Of a stretch of DNA of 64,000 nt, positions 32,340 through 41,024 are shown in pieces (the first letter of the stretch is position 1; each line of letters opens with the position of its first letter). This DNA is from an uncultured Bacillota bacterium (GTDB taxonomy: Bacteria; Bacillota; Clostridia; Lachnospirales; Lachnospiraceae): positions 19,199-83,198 of the forward strand of contig CASEXH010000011.1 in the NCBI GenBank assembly GCA_949291945.1, in the 5' to 3' direction. Made by a program: the position numbers and the translations under genes. The notes beneath the pieces were generated by a model. The model was not told where the DNA came from, did not search any database, and saw only the letters and a list, made by a program, of their open reading frames with translations.

Positions 32340-33521
32340 ATGAAACAGGAAGCTATTGATCAGATAAGGGGATGTCTTTTGGGCGGCGCAGCTGGAGATG
32401 CTCTTGGATACCCGATAGAATTTATGAGCGAAAAAGCGATATTTTCCCGCTATGGAAAAAAGGGTATTACCAGATATGAGCTTGATCCGAAACTTGGAAA
32501 AGCCCTGATTTCAGATGACACCCAGATGACCTTGTTTACCGCCAATGGTCTTCTTGCAGGGGAGACAAGGTCCAAAATGAGAGGGATTGTCGGACCTCCC
32601 AGAAACTATGTGGCAAAAGCCTATCAGGATTGGCTTCTTACCCAGGAAATGACTTTTGAAAGCTATCAAAAAGCCGAATATCTTTCTTCACAGAGAACCA
32701 CCTGGCTGCTGGATATTCCGGAACTGTTTGCCAGGAGGGCCCCTGGTAATACTTGTCTGGCAGCTCTTAGAAATTTACGTAGAAGAAAACAGGAAATACA
32801 GGATTATATCCTCAGTCCTCAAAATGACAGCAAAGGCTGCGGAGGGGTTATGCGGGTGGCGCCTGCAGGGCTTTTTCAGACTTATTCTATAGAAAAGCTG
32901 GATTACGAAGGCGCCCAGATGGCAGCGATCACCCATGGTCATTCCCTGGGATACATGACAGGTGCAGTCCTGACCCATATTATAAACCGGATTGTATTTT
33001 CGGCTCCGGGAGATGAAGGATCTCATGAAAGAAGGTCTTTAAAAGAGATTATTCTGGAAGCCAGAGATGTGACAAGAGAGCTTTTCAAAGGCGATGTATA
33101 TTTGAAAAAATTAACAGATGCCATAGATAAAGCTATTGAACTGTCGGAGAATCAGGAAGAAGATCTGAGGAATATCCATGAGCTGGGAGAAGGCTGGGTT
33201 GCAGAAGAAACTTTAGCCATTTCACTTTACTGCAGTTTGAGATATCAGAATGACTTCTCTGCCGGGATCATTGCTGCTGTAAATCATAAAGGAGACAGTG
33301 ATTCTACAGGGGCAGTTACTGGAAATATTCTGGGAGCCTGGCTGGGATATGAACAGATAGAAGATAAGTGGAAAAAAGATCTTGAACTTTCGGAAATTAT
33401 ACTGGAAATAGCCGGAGACATCAGCCAGGGCTGCCGGATAAATGAATACAGCTGCCCCGGTGAAGATCCAGATTGGGAAAGAAAATATATTTTCTGCCGA
33501 TGGAAGGCTGATCAGACCTGA
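32340..33521 (+). CDS. ADP-ribosylglycohydrolase family protein
   Basis: 393 residues. Mg-binding blocks of this fold are LGGAAGDALGYP near residue 14, SDDTQMTLF, and the C-terminal KGDSDSTGAVTGNILGAWLG. It could remove ADP-ribose from proteins or nucleic acids, or act on a related glycosidic bond such as in dinitrogenase-reductase-type systems. The start at 32340 follows AAAGGAGAGGAAAATTTTT; the frame is open upstream without a site. Its last 10 bases overlap the convergent AraC gene. No ADP-ribosyltransferase gene is nearby. Confidence 0.92.
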   Translation: MKQEAIDQIRGCLLGGAAGDALGYPIEFMSEKAIFSRYGKKGITRYELDPKLGKALISDDTQMTLFTANGLLAGETRSKMRGIVGPPRNYVAKAYQDWLLTQEMTFESYQKAEYLSSQRTTWLLDIPELFARRAPGNTCLAALRNLRRRKQEIQDYILSPQNDSKGCGGVMRVAPAGLFQTYSIEKLDYEGAQMAAITHGHSLGYMTGAVLTHIINRIVFSAPGDEGSHERRSLKEIILEARDVTRELFKGDVYLKKLTDAIDKAIELSENQEEDLRNIHELGEGWVAEETLAISLYCSLRYQNDFSAGIIAAVNHKGDSDSTGAVTGNILGAWLGYEQIEDKWKKDLELSEIILEIAGDISQGCRINEYSCPGEDPDWERKYIFCRWKADQT

Positions 33522-34408
33522 GAAAAATTTCCCTTCCGGAATTCCGAAGGAGTCTTCCCCATCCATTTCCGGAAGGTCTCTGTATAGTAGCTGGCACTGC
33601 CAAAACCTACAGAAAGGGCAATCTCAATAATGGGAAGATCGGTATTTAAAAGGAGTTCCATACTTTTTGTCAGCCTGTGCTGGGTCAGGTACATGGTGGG
33701 ACTCTGGAAAAAGAACCGGGCAAAGAGCTTGCAGCATTTGCTCTGTCCCACGGCTCCGGCAGCGGCAATATCTGCCAGAGAAATCTTTTCCATATAATTT
33801 TCCTGGATGAACCGGGCCATGTCTTTTACAATGGACAGATCACGGTTTTTCTGTATGCTTTTCTCCGCCGGATTTTGGTCAGCGGAAATATTTTCACAAA
33901 GCAGTTCCCAGATCCGGGCAAAGCTGGCCAGGGTCTTTAAGGGGGCTGTTTTTTCTTTGCGGATATCATATAAGTAAAGGATTTTATCATATATCTCCTT
34001 CTCCCAGAGGATTTCCGGTTTCAGGAGAAGATAGGGAAGTCCCGGATTATGGAGCACCGGGTTCATAAAATCCCGCTCAAAGGAAGGAAGAGGGCAGAGC
34101 AATATAGGATGGAGAAGAATACAGATAAAATCACATTCCTTTTTCTGCTGGGAAAAGCCGAAATGCATCTGCCCTGCATTTACCAGAAGCCCCTGTCCCT
34201 TTTTCAGCTTCAGGAGTTCCCCATTCACATTGTACTCTATTTCCCCGGATAGGACAGCGATCAGTTCTATATCATCATGCCAGTGATTGGGAGCGCTGTA
34301 ATTGAGATACTGGGAGAGAAGACCTCTGCGGATATAGACAGGATATTGGGGAATATCATAGCAGACTTTTTCAGAATTATTTTTATTTAACTCCATAATG
34401 ATGGGCAT
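33512..34408 (-). CDS. AraC-family regulator with cupin N-domain
   Basis: 298 residues: a cupin-like ligand-binding N-terminal half (NHWHDDIELIAVLSGEIEYN) and a C-terminal double helix-turn-helix (SLADIAAAGAVGQSKCCKLF, then LPIIEIALSVGFGSASYYTE). It is a typical regulator of sugar genes. The start follows GAGGTATCCTCT. Its 3' end overlaps the ADP-ribosylglycohydrolase gene by 10 bases. The divergent sugar acetyltransferase is a possible target. Confidence 0.93.
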   Translation of the reverse strand: MPIIMELNKNNSEKVCYDIPQYPVYIRRGLLSQYLNYSAPNHWHDDIELIAVLSGEIEYNVNGELLKLKKGQGLLVNAGQMHFGFSQQKKECDFICILLHPILLCPLPSFERDFMNPVLHNPGLPYLLLKPEILWEKEIYDKILYLYDIRKEKTAPLKTLASFARIWELLCENISADQNPAEKSIQKNRDLSIVKDMARFIQENYMEKISLADIAAAGAVGQSKCCKLFARFFFQSPTMYLTQHRLTKSMELLLNTDLPIIEIALSVGFGSASYYTETFRKWMGKTPSEFRKGNFSQV

Positions 34409-34602
34409 AGAGGATACCTCGCAGGATTGTTATAGTTTTTCACAGATAAACGATAGAAATATTGTGAATCAGATTCTATAATTATAATCCAGGTAACGGA
34501 TCAGGTCAAGCTTCCGTGGCAAAAGGACCAGTGCCGGGATCAGGAAGAAAGACAGTCCGGCCGGATGGAAAACCAGAAAAAGTAAGATAAAGGAGAATAC
34601 AT

Positions 34603-35223
34603 ATGGACAACAGATATCGGAGAGATCATGGAATGGCCTATTTTTCAGATGAAAGCGTAATGGCGGAACAGATGGAAACAAAAAAGCTTATCCGGGAGTA
34701 CAACCAGGTAATGCCTTTTGAGCCGGAAAAGGGCATGGAATGTCTGAACAAAACAGGCATGGTCCATGGGAAAAGCGTGTATTTTGAGCCCCCTTTTCAC
34801 TGTGAATACGGCAGTCATATCACACTGGGAGAAAACTTTTATGCAAATACAGGCTGTATTATGCTGGATGTAGGAAAGATCACCATCGGGAAAAATGTGC
34901 TTTTCGGACCAAACGTAGCTATTTATACCGCAGGACATCCCATCCATCCGGACAGCCGGAATTCCGGATACGAGTATGGGATACCTGTTACCATCGGAGA
35001 TAATGTATGGATCGGGGGAAGCTGTGTGATCCTGCCGGGAGTGAAGATTGGAAATAACGCAGTGATCGGTGCGGGAAGTGTGGTGACAAAAGATATTCCT
35101 GACAACGTCTGCGCAGCAGGAAATCCCTGCAAAGTGATCCGTGAGATCACAGAGGAAGACCGACCTTATTATTATAAAAAACAACGTTTTGATGATGAAG
35201 TCTGGAAGAAGATTAATGAATAA
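34603..35223 (+). CDS. Sugar O-acetyltransferase (maltose/galactoside type)
   Basis: 206 residues with a left-handed beta-helix of hexapeptide repeats (GENFYANTGCIMLDVGKITI, VTIGDNVWIGGSCVILPGV). It transfers acetyl from acetyl-CoA to a sugar hydroxyl, probably for detoxification of excess sugars. The ATG follows AAAGGAGAATACAT. It overlaps the MATE gene by eight bases. A vestige of a second such enzyme lies beyond the MATE gene, which suggests a past duplication. Confidence 0.95.
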   Translation: MDNRYRRDHGMAYFSDESVMAEQMETKKLIREYNQVMPFEPEKGMECLNKTGMVHGKSVYFEPPFHCEYGSHITLGENFYANTGCIMLDVGKITIGKNVLFGPNVAIYTAGHPIHPDSRNSGYEYGIPVTIGDNVWIGGSCVILPGVKIGNNAVIGAGSVVTKDIPDNVCAAGNPCKVIREITEEDRPYYYKKQRFDDEVWKKINE

Positions 35224-36577
35224 CAAAGAATTTCGGAGAAAACTCACTTCTCTGGTGCTGCCTATTACTTTTCAGCAGTTTATGCTGGCTGTGGTCAGCG
35301 CTTCGGATGCACTGATGGTGGGAGCCATCGGCCAGGACCTTCTCTCTGCAGTATCCCTGGCCAGTCAGATCACCTTTGTGTATAACCTGTTTCTGGCGGC
35401 CATGACCATCGGCACCAGTATGTTTGCAGCCCAGTACTGGGGAAAAGGAGACAGAGATTCTGTAGAGCGAGTGCTGGGGATCGTTTTGAGAAGCTCCTTG
35501 TCTGTTTCTTTTGTTTTCTTCATCGGGGCCACATTTCTGCCGGGACTGCTTATGAGGATCTTCACCTCTGACCCCAGACTGATCCACTATGGGGTCCAGT
35601 ATCTCCAGATCGTAGGGGTGACTTATCTCCTTTGCGGGATCTCCCAGATTTATCTCTGTATCATGAAAAACAGCGATCTGGCTTCTATGAGCATGATCAT
35701 CAGTTCCTCTGCAGCGATGCTGAACATTGTTCTCAATGCAGTGCTGATCTATGGTCTTTTCGGAGCCCCCAGAATGGAAACTGCCGGGGCGGCTGCAGCT
35801 ACGGCTATTGCCAGAGTAGTGGAACTTCTCTGGGTATTCTGGGAACTGAGAAAAAAAGGAAGGGTTAAGATCCGTATCCTCTACATCCGCAAGCCGGATC
35901 AGAGGCTGAAAAAGGACTTCTGGCATTATACCCTGCCGGTTCTGGGCAATGAACTGGTATGGGGAGGTGGTTTTACCATGTATTCTGTGATCATGGGACA
36001 TCTGGGAACCGATGCGGTGGCAGCCAACTCCATTGCCAATATTGTCAAGAACTTGATCGCCAGTCTGGCGGCTGGGATCGGAAACGGCGGAAGCATTATG
36101 GTAGGCAATGAACTGGGAGCCGGACGTCTGGAGATGGCGAAAATCTATGGAAAAAAACTGTGTCATATAGCAGTTGTAAGCGGTATCTTGTCCGGAATCT
36201 TCCTGCTGTTGATCAGTCCACTGGTACTTCAGGTTACGGATCTGTCTTCCCAGGCAGAAGATTATCTTAAGTGGATGCTGGTGATGTGCGCTGTGTATAT
36301 GGTGGGAAAATATGTAAATGGAACCACCATCGGAGGAATTTTCTGTGCAGGAGGAGATTCCAGATTCGGATTCCTCTGCGATGCGGTGACCCTCTGGTGC
36401 TTCACAGTCCCGGTAGGCCTTCTGACTGCTTTTGTGCTGAAGTGGCCGGTGCTGGCAGTATATTTTATTGTAAATTCTGATGAGATCGTAAAACTTCCTG
36501 CTGTTTATCTCCACTACGGAAAATATAAATGGCTGAAAGATCTGACCGTGAGAGAAGAAGGGAGAGAAAAATCATGA
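35216..36577 (+). CDS. MATE family efflux transporter
   Basis: 453 residues, about 12 membrane helices, in the two six-helix halves of MATE proteins. Seen motifs: LVLPITFQQFMLAVVSASDA, MTIGTSMFAAQYWGKGD, LNIVLNAVLIYG, and NGGSIMVGNELGAG in the second half. It exports cationic drugs or metabolites with Na+ or H+. The start at 35216 overlaps the acetyltransferase end, with GGAAGAAGATTA as weak site. Its own end overlaps the small gene at 36574 by four bases. Confidence 0.93.
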   Translation: MNNKEFRRKLTSLVLPITFQQFMLAVVSASDALMVGAIGQDLLSAVSLASQITFVYNLFLAAMTIGTSMFAAQYWGKGDRDSVERVLGIVLRSSLSVSFVFFIGATFLPGLLMRIFTSDPRLIHYGVQYLQIVGVTYLLCGISQIYLCIMKNSDLASMSMIISSSAAMLNIVLNAVLIYGLFGAPRMETAGAAAATAIARVVELLWVFWELRKKGRVKIRILYIRKPDQRLKKDFWHYTLPVLGNELVWGGGFTMYSVIMGHLGTDAVAANSIANIVKNLIASLAAGIGNGGSIMVGNELGAGRLEMAKIYGKKLCHIAVVSGILSGIFLLLISPLVLQVTDLSSQAEDYLKWMLVMCAVYMVGKYVNGTTIGGIFCAGGDSRFGFLCDAVTLWCFTVPVGLLTAFVLKWPVLAVYFIVNSDEIVKLPAVYLHYGKYKWLKDLTVREEGREKS

Positions 36578-36723
36578 CTATGAGAGAGCGGATCCTCCAG
36601 GGCACCCATATTACCTGCAAAGTGATCCGAATCATTAATGAAAGAGATATGAAATATTATTATAAGGACCGGGAGATCGACCCGGCAGATCTTCTGGAAG
36701 AGAAAAAACTGCGGGGGAAATAA
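36574..36723 (+). CDS. 49-residue vestige of a sugar O-acetyltransferase C-terminus
   Basis: The short protein contains CKVIRIINERDMKYYYKDRE, which aligns with CKVIREITEEDRPYYYKKQR at the end of the intact acetyltransferase upstream and with the family's usual KYYYKDREID tail. It lacks the whole beta-helix and active site. Its ATG overlaps the MATE stop by four bases. It is therefore a remnant of a second acetyltransferase, possibly still translated by coupling. A strong terminator follows. Confidence 0.6.
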   Translation: MTMRERILQGTHITCKVIRIINERDMKYYYKDREIDPADLLEEKKLRGK

Positions 36724-36813
36724 GACGTCCTTCAAAAACAGAGAGTAAAATCAAAGAGAAAAAGTCCTTTGAAGATCATATGTCCTGCAAAGCTCTCTGC
36801 AATATTCGGATAG

Positions 36814-36866
36814 GGACCTGCCGTATGAAAAGGGTATATGTTTTCATATGGCAGGTCTCCGTTTTT
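36814..36866 (+). terminator. Terminator after acetyltransferase-MATE operon
   Basis: GGACCTGCCGTATGAAAA (36814-36831) pairs with TTTTCATATGGCAGGTC (36841-36857), then GTTTTT. It lies between convergent operons and may serve both. Confidence 0.9.
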
Positions 36867-36885
36867 CTGCAAAATTTCAAAAACT

Positions 36886-37662
36886 TTATGATTGACTGAT
36901 CCGTTTCCGGAAAAACAGGAGAGAGCAGAAACAGAAAACACCGGTAAGTCCTATACACCAGAGCAGGGAGATCAGGGCAGGTTCTATATCCAGGGGCATA
37001 CTCTGAAATGCATTGCGCATGGTCTCAATAACAGGGGTCATAGGCTGATACCGGGCAAAGGCTGCCAGAGGTCCCGGCATGGCATCCAGAGGCACGAACC
37101 CGGAGCTTAAATAGGGGAGCACGATTACCAGAGTAAATAGGCTGCTGGCGCCTTCCGGGCTGTTGGAAGTGACGCCTATAAGGATTGACAACCAGGAAAA
37201 GGCAAGGATCACGCACAGCATCAGTGCCAGGACCAAAAGCCATTCCCCAGGCCCTGCTAAAGGACGGAATCCCAGGAACCATGCGGCGGCCAGGACTACG
37301 GCGGCAGTGAGAAAATTCCGCAGAGTGGATTCCAGTACATGACCGCCTAGAACAGAAATTCTTTTGATGGGGAGAGTGGAGAAACGGCTGATCATTCCCC
37401 CGGTGACATCCCGGTTTACAGAGACGGCAGTGACAGAGGCACATTGGCCGAAACACTGGAGCAGCACACCGGGGATAATGTAGTTGACATAGCTGATATT
37501 CTCCGGGTGTATCAGTTTCCCGAAGAGGGCCACAAAAAGGACCATCATCAGGAATGGCATGATAATACTGGTCAGGAAAGTGTCAGGATTTCTTTTGGAC
37601 AGCAGCAGACAGCGCTTCATCATAATTAAAGAATCCGGATATTTTACAGCTTCAGATTTCAT
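36886..37662 (-). CDS. ABC-2 type permease (DrrB-like)
   Basis: 258 residues with six hydrophobic segments and the ABC-2 pattern seen in drug-exporter permeases (YIIPGVLLQCFGQCASVTAV, PYLSSGFVPLDAMPGPLAAF). It pairs with the ATPase gene, whose end overlaps this gene's start by 11 bases. The two would export a drug or lipid-like compound. Control is by the TetR regulator encoded beyond, through the palindrome in the promoter of the ATPase gene. Confidence 0.9.
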   Translation of the reverse strand: MKSEAVKYPDSLIMMKRCLLLSKRNPDTFLTSIIMPFLMMVLFVALFGKLIHPENISYVNYIIPGVLLQCFGQCASVTAVSVNRDVTGGMISRFSTLPIKRISVLGGHVLESTLRNFLTAAVVLAAAWFLGFRPLAGPGEWLLVLALMLCVILAFSWLSILIGVTSNSPEGASSLFTLVIVLPYLSSGFVPLDAMPGPLAAFARYQPMTPVIETMRNAFQSMPLDIEPALISLLWCIGLTGVFCFCSLLFFRKRISQS

Positions 37663-38602
37663 CTCGATTTTTCTCCTTTCTGTCTATCATAGATAGGAAC
37701 ACATCTTCCAGTCTGGGTGTGAGCCGGGCGAAATCCCGGATCTTTATACAATCCTGGTATAGCATGGAACAGATCCCCGCAAGGGTATCGCCTTTTCCGT
37801 CTGTAAAAACAGTCAGTTTATATTCTTCCGGAACAAAAGCGGTTTTATAGTCTTTCAGCAAAGAAGCGGCTGCTTCCAGGCTTTCCGGATCCTGAAAGAA
37901 AAACTCTAAGGCACCCTGGGGAAGATAGGATTTCAGTTCCCGGGAAGTTCCCTCTGCTATGATCTTTCCTTTGTCCAGTATGGCGATCCGGTCAGCCAGT
38001 TCTTCTGCTTCTTCCAGATATTGGGTGGTAAGAAAAATGGTAACCCCAGAGGCCTGCAGTTCTTTTATCAGTTTCCACATGCTTCGCCGGCTTTGGGGAT
38101 CCAGGCCGGTGGTGGGTTCATCCAGAAAAATCACCTTTGGATGGCCTGTCAGGCTCATGGCAATATCCAATTTCCGTTTCATTCCCCCGGAGTAGGAAGA
38201 AACTCTCTGGTCTGTTGCGTCAGCCAGGCCGAAATATTCCAGCAGATCCAGGGCGGCTTTTTTCGGAGAGGGAAGCCGGCGGAGCCTGGCCATAAGGACC
38301 AGGTTTTCTTTTCCGGTAAGGGCTTCGTCCACTGCAGAAAACTGTCCGGTGAGACTGATGACCTCCCGCACTTTATGAGGACTTTTTGATACCGAATATC
38401 CTTCAATCTCCGCTTCTCCTTGGTCTGCCGGGATCTGAGTGGTGAGTATGCGGATCGTGGTGGTCTTACCGGCTCCATTGGATCCTAATAAGGTGTAGAT
38501 ACTTCCTTTGGGCACGGCAAAATTCAGATTTTCCAGAACCGGTCTTCCTGCGTATGCCTTCTTAAGACCAGATACGGAAATGGAAAGAGTGGAATTTGAC
38601 AT
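37652..38602 (-). CDS. ABC transporter ATP-binding protein (DrrA-like)
   Basis: 316 residues. Walker A GSNGAGKTTT, Q-loop region LTGQFSAVDEALTGKENL, signature SSYSGGMKRKLDIAMSL and Walker B VIFLDEPTTGLD are complete. A C-terminal domain of about 90 residues fits the DrrA/drug-exporter group. I chose the start at 38602, preceded by CGGAGGTATATCTGT on the minus strand; the upstream in-frame ATG lacks a site. The promoter carries one copy of the palindrome shared with the TetR gene. Confidence 0.94.
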   Translation of the reverse strand: MSNSTLSISVSGLKKAYAGRPVLENLNFAVPKGSIYTLLGSNGAGKTTTIRILTTQIPADQGEAEIEGYSVSKSPHKVREVISLTGQFSAVDEALTGKENLVLMARLRRLPSPKKAALDLLEYFGLADATDQRVSSYSGGMKRKLDIAMSLTGHPKVIFLDEPTTGLDPQSRRSMWKLIKELQASGVTIFLTTQYLEEAEELADRIAILDKGKIIAEGTSRELKSYLPQGALEFFFQDPESLEAAASLLKDYKTAFVPEEYKLTVFTDGKGDTLAGICSMLYQDCIKIRDFARLTPRLEDVFLSMIDRKEKNRDEI

Positions 38603-38625
38603 ACAGATATACCTCCGTTCTATTT

Positions 38626-38653
38626 TTAATACCAACCGTATGAATGTATACAA
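38626..38653 (-). promoter_or_regulatory. Promoter and operator of the DrrAB-like operon
   Basis: On the minus strand TTGTAT (38653-38648), 16 bases, TATTAA (38631-38626). The spacer is filled by ACCAAC-N5-GAATGT (38631-38647), a variant of the ACATAC/ACATTC-N5-GAATGT/GTATGT palindrome found twice by the TetR gene. Binding there would block the promoter. Confidence 0.65.
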
Positions 38654-38660
38654 GGAATAT

Positions 38661-38685
38661 AAAATTGCCTGTTTCAGGCAATTTT
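38661..38685 (-). terminator. Hairpin between TetR and ABC genes
   Basis: AAAATTGCCTG and CAGGCAATTTT form an 11-bp stem around a small loop. It lies downstream of the TetR stop on the minus strand and has a short T-rich flank, so it is a plausible terminator. Confidence 0.65.
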
Positions 38686-38786
38686 ATGATAGCAGGATCA
38701 AAAGGTCTGCACACACATGAGCGTGCTTATAAGTGGGTGTAAGCCTTTGGAACCCGCCCCGATATGAGCATGAAAGCGGACAGCAG

Positions 38787-39434
38787 TCAGTCAGTCTGGT
38801 CCTGGGAAAAATAAGGAAGGGATTCCAGCAGATCGCCGATCTCCTGATCGTAGAGGGGCAGACCGATTTTTTCCAGTAATTGAAAGATAAACTTATGCCG
38901 GTTATGGATTCCCTCATCATCTGCCGGGAAGACCGAGGGGAGCATCCACAGATCCATAAGGACCAGAAACTCAGATAATACCTCTGGATACTGGGTCTGG
39001 ATAGAGCCGTCTTTCTGCCCTTCTTCGATCAGTTCCTGCCAGTAAGGACAGAGAAATTTCCGGTTGGATTCCAGCATGCTTGCCAGTATCCTTGGGTTTT
39101 TCAGCAGGGGAATGGCCTGGCGGGTCAATTCTACCTGTTTTTCATCTGCCTGGTTCAGCTTGATGGCCAGCCGCATTTTTTCAAGAGCGTTAAGATCTTT
39201 TCTTTTTTTCACTTCCTCAAAAGGATTGTTGCTGGTAAACATTTTTTCACTCAGGGCATCCATGATCTCTTCTTTAGATTTAAAATGATGGTAGATAGCC
39301 CCCTTGGTCAGGCCTCCCAGCTCATCTACGATATCCTGGATCGTGGTATTGTCATAGCCTTTTTCCAGAAATAGCCGCTGGGATACTTCCAGGATCTTTT
39401 CTACGGTTACTTCCGGATATTTGTTTCTTGCCAT
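38787..39434 (-). CDS. TetR-family regulator of the DrrAB-like exporter
   Basis: 215 residues. The TetR helix-turn-helix is at about 10-55 (YDNTTIQDIVDELGGLTKGA, YHHFKSKEEIMDAL); the ligand-binding half follows. The start follows CAGGAGGCTGCT. Palindromes in its own promoter (two copies) and in the ABC promoter (one) support autoregulation and control of the exporter. The ligand is unknown, probably an exported drug-like compound. Confidence 0.95.
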   Translation of the reverse strand: MARNKYPEVTVEKILEVSQRLFLEKGYDNTTIQDIVDELGGLTKGAIYHHFKSKEEIMDALSEKMFTSNNPFEEVKKRKDLNALEKMRLAIKLNQADEKQVELTRQAIPLLKNPRILASMLESNRKFLCPYWQELIEEGQKDGSIQTQYPEVLSEFLVLMDLWMLPSVFPADDEGIHNRHKFIFQLLEKIGLPLYDQEIGDLLESLPYFSQDQTD

Positions 39435-39449
39435 AGCAGCCTCCTGATT

Positions 39450-39499
39450 ACATTCGTTTGGTATGTTTGTATTATAAAAGATAAGAAAACTGGTGTCAA
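39450..39499 (-). promoter_or_regulatory. TetR gene promoter with operator 1
   Basis: On the minus strand TTGACA (39499-39494) and TATAAT (39476-39471) have a 17-base spacer, a consensus promoter. The operator ACATTC-N5-GTATGT (39450-39466) sits just after the -10 box, over the start of transcription. Confidence 0.8.
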
Positions 39500-39504
39500 G
39501 GAAT

Positions 39505-39521
39505 ACATACGAAAAGAATGT
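39505..39521. promoter_or_regulatory. TetR operator 2
   Basis: ACATAC-N5-GAATGT is the inverted form of operator 1 (ACATTC-N5-GTATGT), with the same spacing. It lies just upstream of the TetR -35 box. Confidence 0.65.
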
Positions 39522-39618
39522 ATAAAATTACGGAAGAGATTGGTGCTGGAAAGAAATCCTGCCAGGGTGTAAAATCTGATTATAAAGTATTCTATTTTCA
39601 GGAACAGGAGGGATCGTT

Positions 39619-41007
39619 ATGTCAGTAAAAGGCGGGATCATGGTTCCTCATCCTCCTCTGATCATACCGGAGGTGGGAAGAGGCAGGGAGAAAGAAATAC
39701 AGACAACTATTGACGCTTATTATAGTGCCGCCAGAAAACTGGCTTCCTGGCAGCCGGATACAGTAGTAGTCTTGTCTCCTCACTCGGTCATGTATATGGA
39801 TTATTTTCACATTTCTCCGGGAAAAGAGGCAGAAGGAGATTTCGGACAGTTCGGTGCGCCCCAGGTAAAAATCAAAGTTTCCTATGATACAGAGCTTGTG
39901 GAGCTTTTGTCCCGGGAGGCCCAGGACAGAAAGATTCCGGCAGGAACTTTAGGGGAGAGAGAACGGCAGCTGGATCACGGTACCATGATACCTTTGTGGT
40001 TTTTAAACCATTATTATACAGATTACAAAGTTGTGCGGATCGGTCTTTCCGGACTGGCTTATTCCAGCCATTATATCCTGGGACAGTGTATTCAGAAAAC
40101 AGCCGGACTCTGCGGCAGGAGGATCGCAGTGATCGGCAGCGGCGACCTGTCCCATAAGCTGAAAGCAGAGGGGCCTTACGGATTCCAGAAAGAAGGGCCG
40201 GAATATGATCGGCGGATCATGGATGTTATGGGCCGGGGAGACTTTGGACAGCTCTTTGATTTCACAGAAGAGTTCTGCGAAAAGGCGGCAGAGTGCGGAC
40301 ACAGATCCTTTGTGGTTATGGCCGGAGCCCTGGACGGGCTGGAAGTAAAAGCAGAGGAGCTTTCTCACCAAGGGACTTTTGGGGTTGGCTACGGGGTGTG
40401 TACTTTTGAGGTGAAAGGAATAGCGCCTCAGAGAGAATTCCTGAGGAAGTTTGAGAAAAAGATAAAGAAGCAGGCGAAAGAGAAAAGAAATAAAGAGGAT
40501 GTCTATGTGCGCCTTGCCCGTAAAACCATAGAGACCTATGTACGGACAGGAGAGAGGATTTCCCTTCCGCCAGATCTTCCAGAAGAAATGTACGACCGGA
40601 AGGCAGGGGTTTTTGTCTCGCTGAAGGAGGAAGGAAAACTCAGAGGCTGTATCGGCACCATCTCTCCGGTGCAGGAATGCATTGGGGAAGAGATTCTGGA
40701 AAATGCGGTCAGCGCTGCCACCCGGGATCCCAGATTTCTACCGGTACAGCCGGAAGAACTGGAGCGGCTTGTATACAGTGTAGACGTTCTCAGTGAAGCG
40801 GAGGAAATTTCCTCTGAAAAGGAACTGGATGTAGAGCGATATGGAGTCATTGTATCCAGAGGATATAAAAGAGGCCTGCTCCTTCCAAATCTGGAAGGCG
40901 TGGACACTGTCCGGCAGCAGATCGACATTGCAAAAAGAAAAGCAGGTATTCCTGAAGAGGCCGAAGATATCCGGCTGGAACGCTTTGAGGTGGTGAGACA
41001 TTTTTGA
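39619..41007 (+). CDS. AmmeMemoRadiSam protein: Memo-like plus AMMECR1 domain fusion
   Basis: 462 residues. The N-terminal half (about 1-270) is Memo/LigB-like: GGIMVPHPPLIIPEVGRGRE, VLSPHS, LDHGTMIPLWFL and VIGSGDLSHKL, with several His residues that could bind metal. The C-terminal half (about 290-460) is an AMMECR1 domain with the typical LRGCIGTISP and the later RLERFEVV end. Proteins of these two families and a radical SAM enzyme are consistently neighbours, but no reaction is established. The start follows AGGAGGGATCGTT. It is followed by the radical SAM gene, apparently translationally coupled. Confidence 0.93.
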   Translation: MSVKGGIMVPHPPLIIPEVGRGREKEIQTTIDAYYSAARKLASWQPDTVVVLSPHSVMYMDYFHISPGKEAEGDFGQFGAPQVKIKVSYDTELVELLSREAQDRKIPAGTLGERERQLDHGTMIPLWFLNHYYTDYKVVRIGLSGLAYSSHYILGQCIQKTAGLCGRRIAVIGSGDLSHKLKAEGPYGFQKEGPEYDRRIMDVMGRGDFGQLFDFTEEFCEKAAECGHRSFVVMAGALDGLEVKAEELSHQGTFGVGYGVCTFEVKGIAPQREFLRKFEKKIKKQAKEKRNKEDVYVRLARKTIETYVRTGERISLPPDLPEEMYDRKAGVFVSLKEEGKLRGCIGTISPVQECIGEEILENAVSAATRDPRFLPVQPEELERLVYSVDVLSEAEEISSEKELDVERYGVIVSRGYKRGLLLPNLEGVDTVRQQIDIAKRKAGIPEEAEDIRLERFEVVRHF

Positions 41008-41024
41008 TAAATTGGTGTGAACAC

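Noticed and set aside
35213..36514. Open minus frame opposite the MATE gene
   Set aside because: The transporter motifs are on the plus strand; the opposite frame is a shadow.
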